Positions 36,726 through 44,483 of a stretch of 64,000 nucleotides of DNA are shown piece by piece. Both the position numbers and the translations under genes were made by a program. The DNA is from Rhodospirillales bacterium. GTDB lineage: Bacteria > Pseudomonadota > Alphaproteobacteria > Rhodospirillales > Casp-alpha2. The notes below the pieces were generated by a model. It saw only the letters and a list, made by a program, of their open reading frames with translations. It was not told the DNA's origin and ran no database searches. The stretch spans positions 1 through 64,000 of the forward strand of contig JAJFII010000033.1 in NCBI GenBank assembly GCA_021775095.1, in the 5' to 3' direction. Position 1 is the first letter of the stretch. Every line of letters begins with the position of its first letter.

Positions 36726-37560
36726 GACGCGCCCCATTTCGTCTTAGCCGCCGCCACATTTGGATACGAACCATGCTAAAATCTATCAGTGGTGCGAATA
36801 ACCCTCCGAGCAAAACGACGGATATAAATACTTCTGTTTGTGGTTTTCCGCTCGCCAACCCCAATGCCGCCAGGCAACCTGCCAAAATTGCATAGACCCA
36901 CCGGCCGGAGTTGGTGCTCGGCGTCGCAATCGGATCGCATCCGACAAATACAAGAACGAAAGCAAATCCTGAGACCGCCAGGAACGCATCTGAACTGGAA
37001 CCTGTAAGAAGGTAAAGGGCCAAGGCCGATGAACCTGCGGCGGCCAGAATAATACGCCATGATATGATCCCAGTAAACACGAGCAGAATGGTGCCGGGCA
37101 CACACCACTGCCAGGCGACCGGAAATGTATTGCCGTAGCTGGCGTCTGGAAATGAAAAAACCAGGAAAATTAATGCCACCGCCACAGGATTGAGAAAATT
37201 CCAGCCATACCCGCCAAACAGATGTACACCAACGACCGATCCGAAGGAGATCCCGAGCGCGATTTGCCAAAGTTGCGCGTCTGCGGGCACGACCATCGCA
37301 AAAATGATCGCCGGCACAACTGACGAAAAATCCAGGCTTTGTTTGCGTAACCTGGCGAATAACGCATGCCAACCAACCGAAATAGCAATACTCAACGCAA
37401 GCACCGGCAACACCTCTTCGCCATAAAAGACAAAAGACTGACCTAGGATTGGCAGCAGCGAGACGATGAACAACAATTGGATGCGTGGGCCGCTTAACCA
37501 GCCATGCAGCCGTAGTGCGGGCAATCTGGCGGTAGACATCCGGGCGTCCAATGATCGCAT
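36718..37560 (-). CDS. nqrB: Na+-NQR subunit B, short variant without SGAT flavinylation motif
   Basis: A 280-aa membrane subunit; characterised NqrB proteins have about 410 residues. The core aligns clearly by eye: HLFGGYGWNFLNPVAVALIF, GIISWRII, DPIATPSTNSGRWVYAIL and LLGGLFAPLID. Two parts are missing: roughly 100 N-terminal residues and about 45 residues between FLVFSFPDASYG and IISWRII, the stretch that in the family contains DGxSGAT with the FMN-linked Thr. No SGAT exists elsewhere in the protein. Reading frame and overlaps with nqrA and nqrC (TGATG; 8 nt) are normal, so this is not decay. The start is the ATG at 37560 with AGGGATG 10 nt upstream. Confidence 0.87.
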   Translation of the reverse strand: MRSLDARMSTARLPALRLHGWLSGPRIQLLFIVSLLPILGQSFVFYGEEVLPVLALSIAISVGWHALFARLRKQSLDFSSVVPAIIFAMVVPADAQLWQIALGISFGSVVGVHLFGGYGWNFLNPVAVALIFLVFSFPDASYGNTFPVAWQWCVPGTILLVFTGIISWRIILAAAGSSALALYLLTGSSSDAFLAVSGFAFVLVFVGCDPIATPSTNSGRWVYAILAGCLAALGLASGKPQTEVFISVVLLGGLFAPLIDFSMVRIQMWRRLRRNGARHG

Positions 37561-38786
37561 CAAAGTTCATCCCTTAATTCGTCAAGGACCGAACGTAACA
37601 GGGGCCCGTAGTTATTATTGCTGGGGCAGATGTAGGACAACACAGCGACGTCTTCCTCGATTAATTCAAGGCACCCGAGATCCCTCGCCATTTCGCTGTC
37701 GCCTACGACCAATGCGCGCAGCAGAGGAACAACAGGCAGATCGAACGGAAACGTATCTTGATGCGCGGCAATGGGGATGATCGGACCCACAGCGTTTGAG
37801 TGGGCAAAGATCGACAGATGACCTTCCTTCGGGCCGGATAGCTGGACACAGACTTCGAGATGTGCACGGCCCAAATACTTCGTTTCGCGACCCGACAGAA
37901 AAGGGCCGGATACGATACGACCGTATTTCTCGCGAAGGCGCCCGCGCGTTAGATCCTCTATGTCGGCGCCAAGTGGTACATGCAAAAAAGTCGGTATTAG
38001 AACCCCCGGGCCAGCGAGCGTGACGATACGATGTGTTTCAAGTTGCTCGGTATTAAAAAGATGGCCGATTGCCAAGACGTCCTGATAGTTCAATGTCCAG
38101 ACGTGGCTGCCGCTTCCAGACGGGCACAAATGATGAATATGTGTCCCGGGAAGGCCAGCTGGATAAACACCAGAAAAGACAACTGAATTTGCAGCCATTT
38201 CAGAACCGGGAGCCCGGCAGACGTGAACGGGACAGTCAGCCAAATGAGCCAGTGCCTCAATTCCGGTCGAAAAATCTGCTGCGCGGCCCGCTAAAACGAC
38301 CGTCGGATCGGGGGCCAGCTCATCTGCCGGCATTGCCGTGACCAGTATGGCATCTGGCCTGCCGTCGGGGTCTGGTATCCTGCCAAAAGGTCGTTCTAAA
38401 AAACTGCTCCAAAGGCCACTTGCTAGCAAGGTTTCACTCACCGCATCGCCGCGTCGCCAATCCTGCGGTACGTTGAATTCTGCCGGGTTAACGTCGCTCA
38501 CCGATAGGCCGACAAAAAAGGCCGCCGTCGAGGGGTCACGACGGGTTAGTCCGGTTACCGTGCCGGCGGCGGGCGAAGTCACGATAATTTCCGGTCGCCT
38601 GCGATCACGAAGCAGCGGCTGACCCGTAATCACTGACTGACCCTGTTCGACCAAAAAATCAGGCCGCACGTCGGGGTAGTCGAGGCCGGACAAACCAACG
38701 GATGAGACCGCTGGTCGATCAATATTTATGTTGGCCGGTTTCCCGGCAAGTCGCAAATTTAGACCGCGCTTGAGGCGAATATACAT
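37560..38786 (-). CDS. nqrA: Na+-NQR subunit A
   Basis: A 408-aa peripheral subunit related to RnfC that sits on the cytoplasmic face near the quinone site. The start MYIRLKRGLNLRLAGKPANI is the family N-terminus, so the ATG at 38786 is chosen over an extension to 38855. Other landmarks are VEQGQSVITGQPLL and TSPAAGTVTGLTRRD (barrel-sandwich hybrid), and GTHIHHLCPSGSGSHVWTLNYQDVLAIG. First gene of a nine-gene operon; the promoter should lie within 38790-38990, divergent from a haem-protein gene. Confidence 0.93.
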   Translation of the reverse strand: MYIRLKRGLNLRLAGKPANINIDRPAVSSVGLSGLDYPDVRPDFLVEQGQSVITGQPLLRDRRRPEIIVTSPAAGTVTGLTRRDPSTAAFFVGLSVSDVNPAEFNVPQDWRRGDAVSETLLASGLWSSFLERPFGRIPDPDGRPDAILVTAMPADELAPDPTVVLAGRAADFSTGIEALAHLADCPVHVCRAPGSEMAANSVVFSGVYPAGLPGTHIHHLCPSGSGSHVWTLNYQDVLAIGHLFNTEQLETHRIVTLAGPGVLIPTFLHVPLGADIEDLTRGRLREKYGRIVSGPFLSGRETKYLGRAHLEVCVQLSGPKEGHLSIFAHSNAVGPIIPIAAHQDTFPFDLPVVPLLRALVVGDSEMARDLGCLELIEEDVAVLSYICPSNNNYGPLLRSVLDELRDEL

Positions 38787-38962
38787 AAACCCGATCTGCC
38801 CTTCTGATACCCGACTACCGTCACAGTTTTTAGTATTGCTATTGGACCAATTCACACGCCATCTCGGAGGCGGATAATTCTCTCAAGTTGTTTTCTGCAC
38901 GAGTGAAAATTTGCAAACCGACCTAAGACCAGAAACTGTAACGCCGATGCTCAATCCGCGTA

Positions 38963-38976
38963 TTGATGTAGATCAT
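38963..38976 (+). promoter_or_regulatory. FNR/CRP-family box, class II position
   Basis: TTGATGTAGATCAT matches TTGAT-N4-ATCAA at 9 of 10 half-site positions. Its centre (38969.5) is 41.5 nt before 39011, and TATGAT at 38999-39004 is then the -10 (5 of 6 to consensus). It may also influence divergent nqrA. Confidence 0.72.
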
Positions 38977-38990
38977 AAACTGAATGCAGC

Positions 38991-39010
38991 GTTTAGATTA
39001 TGATCTAAAC
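38991..39010. promoter_or_regulatory. Perfect 8-4-8 palindrome overlapping the -10
   Basis: GTTTAGAT-TATG-ATCTAAAC spans the predicted -10 element and ends at the predicted transcription start, the position of a repressor operator. The regulator is unknown. Confidence 0.6.
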
Positions 39011-39073
39011 ATAGCGATTTGTTGTCGATTGAAATACGGACGCAGCAACCATTATCGAGAAAAAGGAGATATC

Positions 39074-40111
39074 ATGGTTAAGAAAATGACGGTTTTGGCC
39101 AGCGCGGCAGCGATGGTTGCTACGGTATTCTCGGGATTGGCATCGGCGGCTGATATCGTTACAGCACTAAAGGTCAAGAAACCGCCCGTATTGACGGCCG
39201 GAGCGACTGATCCCGCCTGGGCAAAGGCAAAGGCGCTGACCATTTTGTTGATGGGTGGCGCGAATTTTAAGGACGGCAAAACAAATGCTTCGATTAAGGC
39301 CGTTCATGCCGGTGACAGGTTATACATTCTGGTCCAGTATGAGGACGCGACACAATCAGTGCGCCGGGTACCCTATCAAAAACAGTCCGACGGCTCTTGG
39401 AAAAAATTACGCGACCCAAATGACAAGGGCGGTGACGAAAACCTGTATTATGAAGACAAGCTGGCATTAATCTGGAACATCGGGAATTCTACTAAAAACT
39501 TTAGCCAATTGGGCTGCATGACCAGTTGTCATGCCGGCGAACTGGATAAGCCCTACGGTAATAAATATACGATGAGTGCGGGTGAATTGGGCGACATTTG
39601 GCACATGAAATCGGTTCGTACCGGGCCGGTTGGTCAGGTTGACGATCAGTACCTCGACAACACACGCTTCGACAAAGAAATGGCGCCTGGTGCCGGTCGC
39701 AAAAGCGATCCGAAAACGGCTGGAGGATATCGCAATATTGAATTGGAGAACGGCAAGCCAGAGTTCATGGACAAGCGGGCAATTGCCTCAAATAAAAAGG
39801 GTGGCACCTATTATATAAATGAAACCGACAAAATTTCGTTTGATGACGGTAAATTTGGGAGCGGCGATGAAGTTGCTTCAATTGTTATTGCCCCCTTTGC
39901 CGGAGACCGTGGCGATATCGATGCGGCAATGAACTGGAAAAACGGTATGTGGACAGTTGTCATATCACGCAAGTTGGTGACCGGTAGCAAATATGATGTA
40001 CAGTTCGAAAATCTCGATGAAACATTCGAGTTCGGTCTTGCTGCATTCGACAACGCACAAGTGCGGCATGCCATGCATATCGGCCCGCTCAAGCTGCAAT
40101 TTCGAAAGTGA
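39074..40111 (+). CDS. Secreted ethylbenzene-dehydrogenase-like haem protein with CX3CH motif
   Basis: A 345-aa exported protein. The signal peptide ends at GLASA-AD. The body resembles the EB_dh/DMSO-reductase gamma-type haem b-binding domain (DPAWAKAKALTILLM; LYILVQYEDATQSVRRVP; KLALIWNIGNST; WTVVISRKLV). Within it lies LGCMTSCHAGEL: C148-x3-C152-H153, which could bind a covalent haem with three rather than two spacer residues. The start at 39074 has AAAGGAG 7 nt upstream. It is divergent from the nqr operon and sits behind a class II FNR-like promoter, so it is probably a low-oxygen-induced periplasmic electron carrier or sensor. The substrate or partner is unknown. Confidence 0.8.
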   Translation: MVKKMTVLASAAAMVATVFSGLASAADIVTALKVKKPPVLTAGATDPAWAKAKALTILLMGGANFKDGKTNASIKAVHAGDRLYILVQYEDATQSVRRVPYQKQSDGSWKKLRDPNDKGGDENLYYEDKLALIWNIGNSTKNFSQLGCMTSCHAGELDKPYGNKYTMSAGELGDIWHMKSVRTGPVGQVDDQYLDNTRFDKEMAPGAGRKSDPKTAGGYRNIELENGKPEFMDKRAIASNKKGGTYYINETDKISFDDGKFGSGDEVASIVIAPFAGDRGDIDAAMNWKNGMWTVVISRKLVTGSKYDVQFENLDETFEFGLAAFDNAQVRHAMHIGPLKLQFRK

Positions 40112-40353
40112 ATATGACAAACATAGACCGTTTGTGATGGGGTTGATTTAGCGACGGCCTGCTTCCTGCAGGATGGCCTGAGCGCAACCGGCAAGTATTG
40201 AGAACTCCGGGAGTAGAATATGTTATGGCATTGGCCGGAGCGGAATTGATAGCTCTGGTAAATGCCGGTAAGCACAACAACTCAAAACCGCTGGTTCAAA
40301 CGAAGCGACTGTTTTCCCAGAATCCATTTATGCGACCGGTCGTCACCGTCGCT

Positions 40354-40386
40354 ACAGTCCCGACGAGAAGTCGGGATAGCTACTGT
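40354..40386 (+). other. Compound hairpin upstream of nhaA (REP-like)
   Basis: CCCGAC/GTCGGG (40359-40364, 40370-40375) close a 5-nt loop, with outer ACAGT/ACTGT pairing (40354-40358, 40382-40386). It may be part of the nhaA leader or an interspersed palindrome. Confidence 0.5.
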
Positions 40387-40395
40387 TATTGGCAA

Positions 40396-40439
40396 TGCCG
40401 TACAATTCACCAATATGGGACGGAATACGGCACATTGGT
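40396..40439 (+). ncRNA. Candidate pseudoknot leader of nhaA
   Basis: TGCCGTA (40396-40402) pairs with TACGGCA (40426-40432). ACCAAT in that loop (40409-40414) pairs with ATTGGT (40434-40439) just 3' of the stem, giving an H-type pseudoknot about 105 nt before the nhaA ATG. The rest of 40112-40545 has no supported gene. Confidence 0.42.
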
Positions 40440-40545
40440 TGACACGACCGACACACGGTGTGATGACGGGTTAAGCTTGGTGGATTGGCCTGCTGAACCG
40501 ATTTAAAGGTTTAAAAATCAGATAGTTCCCGGATTAGGAGGTGAA

Positions 40546-41727
40546 ATGTCAAAGCGGTTCCGCCATTTTGTCATCGTAGGTAAAACCGCCAGTGCTGATC
40601 AATGGGCCGGCTTCATGATGATCGCAGCATTGATATTTGCGTTACTTTCTGTAAATTCACCACTGAAATCGGCTTATGATGTGTTTCACCATACGAAGGT
40701 TGCGGTAAGTTTCGGCGATTTTATTCTGCACAAATCTTTGGTGTTCTGGATCAACGAAGGCTTGATGGCTTTCTTTTTTTTGTCGGTAACTCTTGAAATC
40801 AAGCGTGAAATTCTCGAAGGCCATTTATCAGGTGCGCGGAAAATACTTTTACCTGCATTCGCTGCAATCGGCGGCATAGTGGTCCCAGCGGCGATTTATC
40901 TGTTTATAAACCGCAACTCCCCGGAATTGATACACGGTTGGGCGATCCCTACGGCAACTGATATTGCCCTTAGCCTAGGGATTTTATCTTTGCTGGGCAA
41001 ACAGGTGCCGCTTGAATTGAAGCTTTTTCTTGCGGCATTGGCCATTTTTGATGATTTGGGCGGAATACTTATTATTGCGTTGTTCTATGGCAGCCAAATG
41101 ACCGTAAGCCATCTCTTTTTTTCACTTTTGGGCATTTTCGCTCTGTTTGTCCTGAACCGGTTCGGGGTGAGCCGGGCTTCCCTCTATATCGTCACAGGAA
41201 TTTTTTTATGGTTGACGTTTCAAGAATCCGGCATTCATCCAACCATCGCCGGTGTTGCCGTAGGTCTCGCCTTGCCCCTACGGCTTAATCTGCCACGCCC
41301 AAATATTCCGCTGCTGTTTGTCGAACAAGGTCTGCATTTTTGGGTGGCGTTTATTATTGTGCCGCTTTTTGCGTTTTTCAATGCAGGAATCGTTTTGGAC
41401 GACATGTCGATAAAAAATCTGGGGTCTCCGCCGGCTCTGGCAATTGTCGTTGGGCTGGTGCTGGGCAAGCCTGTCGGGATTATTATCTTTGCCTGGCTGG
41501 CGCACATATTTGGCTTCAGCACCCTGGGAGAAGATGTGAATTGGCGACAAATGATCGGCGTAGCGTTGCTTGGTGGTATGGGTTTCACGATGGCGTTATT
41601 CTTCAATTCCCTGGCTTTTTCGGGAAACGGAATTTTGGAAATTGGTAGAATAGCCATACTGGCCGGGTCTCTGGTTTCAGGTGCGGCCGGTTTTTTCTGG
41701 CTTCGCTTTAATTTGCCTCAATCTTGA
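40546..41727 (+). CDS. nhaA: Na+/H+ antiporter NhaA
   Basis: A 393-aa inner-membrane antiporter with about 12 helices, exporting Na+ (or Li+) for protons. The ion-binding aspartates are in ATDIALSLGIL and AIFDDLGGILIIALF (the paired DD motif of NhaA), with LVLGKPVGI late in the protein (helix X Lys). The ATG has AGGAGG 5 nt upstream. It is downstream of the haem-protein gene and 1.8 kb from nqrA, consistent with a sodium-cycle cluster. A structured leader may control it. Confidence 0.93.
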   Translation: MSKRFRHFVIVGKTASADQWAGFMMIAALIFALLSVNSPLKSAYDVFHHTKVAVSFGDFILHKSLVFWINEGLMAFFFLSVTLEIKREILEGHLSGARKILLPAFAAIGGIVVPAAIYLFINRNSPELIHGWAIPTATDIALSLGILSLLGKQVPLELKLFLAALAIFDDLGGILIIALFYGSQMTVSHLFFSLLGIFALFVLNRFGVSRASLYIVTGIFLWLTFQESGIHPTIAGVAVGLALPLRLNLPRPNIPLLFVEQGLHFWVAFIIVPLFAFFNAGIVLDDMSIKNLGSPPALAIVVGLVLGKPVGIIIFAWLAHIFGFSTLGEDVNWRQMIGVALLGGMGFTMALFFNSLAFSGNGILEIGRIAILAGSLVSGAAGFFWLRFNLPQS

Positions 41728-42171
41728 AACATCCTGATAGGTTAAGAGAGTCAATTGCGCTGCACGGTTGGCATGTCGGTGATCATCTGTTGAATCGCCT
41801 GCCGACGTCCTGTCAACATCACATCACTCTCTGTCCTGAGCGCAATGCGTAATCCGTCGGACTTCTGCATCTCACAGTTAATTGTCTGAGATAATGCCTT
41901 CGATGCGGACCTGCCAGTAATTTGGCCCTGCCAAACTGCTTGGCTCATTGCCATTGTCGCCGTCAACTGTGTTTGGCCTGCCGCCAAGTCTGATGAGATG
42001 ATCTTACTCCTCGGTTACATCGATCCAGTTTCTGCCGATCTGCAACGGACGACCCTATAAGATTTTTGCCACTTCCGCATCGGTCAAAGCGCTCAGGGCT
42101 ATCACTGTTTTTTGACGCCCCTATGCCCTATAGTTCCCTGGGTTTAAATAACAGGCGAAGAAACCAGGTCC
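41728..42171. other. Intergenic region with one weak minus-strand ORF
   Basis: A 78-codon minus-strand frame (41751-41987, TTG start) has no known motif and its GAGGAG is too far from any start codon. No other feature is supported here. Confidence 0.35.
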
Positions 42172-43245
42172 ATGGCTTTTTTTACAAAACGTTACCATCC
42201 TCCGGGCACCGCGCCGGGGACCTTGACTGCGGTGCCGGCAGATCAAGCGGCGCAATTAAAAGTTCACCTTACCGATTACACCGCAGACCAGATAACAGCT
42301 CTGGAGGATATCGAACCCGTCGAGTGCCAACCCTATCTGCAACGCGACAGCATGACCTGGGTGCATGTTCAAGGCCACCCAACAGAAGCTGCATTGCACG
42401 AACTTCAGGCAGCCTTCAAGCTGCATCACCTGGCGCTGGAAGATGTGCTAAACAGGGGTCAGCGACCAAAAATCGAGCCTTACGACGACCAGTTGTTTAT
42501 CGTCATGAGTATGCCCTTGATGAAGTCAGGTCTTGTCGAAGTCCAGCAGGTCAGTTTTTTTCTGAGTGGCACCTTTGTTATCAGTTTCTGCGAAGGGGAC
42601 TTTGCGCCCTTTAGGAAAATCGTCAATCGACTACGGGAACCCGGCAGCAGGTTGCGTTCTCGGGGAAGTGATTTCCTTTTATACGGGCTGCTCGATCTGG
42701 TGATTGACCAGGGCTTTCCGGTGCTCGAAGACTTTGGCCAGCAGATGGAAGACCTCGAAGAACAAATTCTCAGGACTTCTGATAATGAGACCCTGGAAAG
42801 GATTCATACCGTCAAGCGTGAGCTGATTTTGCTGCGCCATATGTTATGGCCGCATCGGGAAGTCATCAATCAACTGCTGAGAGATGATCACGCGCAGATC
42901 AAAGAAGGCACAATGATTTACCTGCGCGATTGTTATGATCATACCATACAACTGATGGATTTGCTCGAGACCTATCGCGACATGATGGGCAGCATGCTGG
43001 ATATTTATTTATCCAGCGTCAATAACCGCATGAACGAAGTTATTCGGGTCTTGACGGTGATCGCGACGATCTTTATTCCGCTCACATTCATAACAGGAAT
43101 CTATGGCATGAATTTCGACCGAACTGCAGGGTTCTGGAACATGCCTGAGTTGGGTTTACCTTATGGCTATGTGCTGGTGTGGCTGCTGATGGTGGGCGTC
43201 GTCGCATCCATGTTGATTTATTTTCGCCGCCGCAAATGGTTCTGA
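42172..43245 (+). CDS. CorA/ZntB-family divalent-cation channel
   Basis: A 357-aa protein. It has a large cytoplasmic N-terminal domain with a long coiled helix (RIHTVKRELILLRHMLWPHREVINQLL) and two C-terminal membrane helices, the first ending in the pore signature YGMNFD and the second finishing in a basic tail (YFRRRKWF). CorA members import Mg2+/Co2+; ZntB-like ones move Zn2+ with protons. The GMN motif cannot separate these. It starts at the ATG at 42172 with AGG 3 nt upstream, a weak site. The MscS gene follows 65 nt later. Confidence 0.9.
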   Translation: MAFFTKRYHPPGTAPGTLTAVPADQAAQLKVHLTDYTADQITALEDIEPVECQPYLQRDSMTWVHVQGHPTEAALHELQAAFKLHHLALEDVLNRGQRPKIEPYDDQLFIVMSMPLMKSGLVEVQQVSFFLSGTFVISFCEGDFAPFRKIVNRLREPGSRLRSRGSDFLLYGLLDLVIDQGFPVLEDFGQQMEDLEEQILRTSDNETLERIHTVKRELILLRHMLWPHREVINQLLRDDHAQIKEGTMIYLRDCYDHTIQLMDLLETYRDMMGSMLDIYLSSVNNRMNEVIRVLTVIATIFIPLTFITGIYGMNFDRTAGFWNMPELGLPYGYVLVWLLMVGVVASMLIYFRRRKWF

Positions 43246-43310
43246 GGCCATATCGGATCCGCTGATAGTCTTGTGGAGTGACCGATGCCATCTGGTTCTA
43301 ATGTAAATCG

Positions 43311-44204
43311 GTGTCACCTCACACATCGGGATTTAACCAAAAAGAAAGTATTACCAAATTGACGATTTTTAACATCAAGTACGGGAACCTCAATAACTGG
43401 GAGCAAATAATCTTCGTCATTGGGTTGGCGATAGCCTCCCATCTCATCGTTAGCCTTGTTCGATGGACAAGCCGTCGATTGATGATGTCGGCCCTACATG
43501 GTCGACTGCTCAAAATTCGAACGGTTATCAGTCTGGTCTCGAGCCTTCTCGTTTTCATGATCTATTTTGGTGCTTTGGGCCTGGTTCTCGTCGAAAGCGG
43601 TATCCCCATCGGAACCTATCTGGCAAGCGCGTCTATCATCGGACTGGCCGTTGCCTTCGGCTCCCAAGGAATTGTTCAGGATTTTGTTACTGGGCTGACG
43701 ATTATCTTTACCGGCCTGTTCGACGTCGACGAGATCGTAGAGATCGGCGGACAGACGGGTATTGTCCGTCGACTCGGTATGAGATTTACAGTCTTAACCA
43801 ACGCCATGGGCGCAGAGGTCTACATTCCGAACCGCTCGATCGCCAACGTGATCCGGTACCCACGCGGATATCTGCGTTGCATCGCCGATGTAACGCTCAC
43901 CGGCGGCCCGCAACAGGTCAAACAAATGGAACAATCCGTACGCCAGATTGTTACCGGCGTCTATGAACAGTTTCCCGGCATTTTGCGCACACCTCCCGAT
44001 TACGAAGGTATCCAGAAAACCAGTTCGGGGCGCCAGTATCTGCGCGTCAAATACCGGATTTGGCCCGGTCGCGGCACGCCCATTGAGATGATGTTTAAAC
44101 AGGAAGCCATCCAGGCTATGAAAGCCATCGACGTCGGTTACGCGGACTGGATGATCGCCATCAATTACGAGGTCGAGGAAAAAAAATATTCTACCCATCC
44201 ATGA
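43311..44204 (+). CDS. MscS-family mechanosensitive channel
   Basis: A 297-aa membrane channel. Two or three N-terminal helices are followed by the pore helix region SASIIGLAVAFGSQGIVQDFVTG and the beta domain GLFDVDEIVEIGGQTGIVRRLGMRFTVL with YIPNRSIANVIRYPRG, all typical MscS hallmarks. It opens on hypo-osmotic shock to release solutes. The start is uncertain: the GTG at 43311 lacks a clear ribosome site, and a TTG at 43359 is an alternative that keeps every helix. Confidence 0.88.
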   Translation: MSPHTSGFNQKESITKLTIFNIKYGNLNNWEQIIFVIGLAIASHLIVSLVRWTSRRLMMSALHGRLLKIRTVISLVSSLLVFMIYFGALGLVLVESGIPIGTYLASASIIGLAVAFGSQGIVQDFVTGLTIIFTGLFDVDEIVEIGGQTGIVRRLGMRFTVLTNAMGAEVYIPNRSIANVIRYPRGYLRCIADVTLTGGPQQVKQMEQSVRQIVTGVYEQFPGILRTPPDYEGIQKTSSGRQYLRVKYRIWPGRGTPIEMMFKQEAIQAMKAIDVGYADWMIAINYEVEEKKYSTHP

Positions 44205-44483
44205 GAGCAGCTTGAGTGTACGTCAATTTGCAATGGTCGTTGATGCAACTCTTCTTATAGCGGTGTGGATTCCACGAGTTAGGGTAAATACTTACCAACT
44301 GATCAAAGTAGCGACCAAGGCCGCGAGCCGCGCCATAACTGGCAGTTGGCTTTTCCCACTATTGACGGTTTCCCGAAAACAATGCGTCTCAACATTACCA
44401 ACTGTTAATGTTCCAGAAATGCTTCCGAAAGGGGCGTTCTTGTATCTTCGCGGGCAATTCAACAGCCCTTAAGGAGACTTACA

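Noticed and set aside
36776-37570. 264-codon frame antiparallel-phase to nqrB
   Set aside because: Same strand, different phase; NqrB homology and operon overlaps identify the correct frame.
40354-40386. Hammerhead-like ribozyme at the compound hairpin
   Set aside because: The conserved CUGAUGA and GAAA core elements are absent.
40198-40506. 102-codon frame before nhaA
   Set aside because: Composition and lack of motif suggest non-coding; the region is better explained by RNA structure and a leader.
41751-41987. 78-codon minus-strand frame after nhaA
   Set aside because: TTG start with misplaced ribosome site and no homology that I recognise; kept only as a note in the intergenic entry.
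42066-42614. 182-codon plus-strand frame overlapping the CorA/ZntB gene
   Set aside because: It is out of frame with a clearly recognised CorA-family protein over most of its length.
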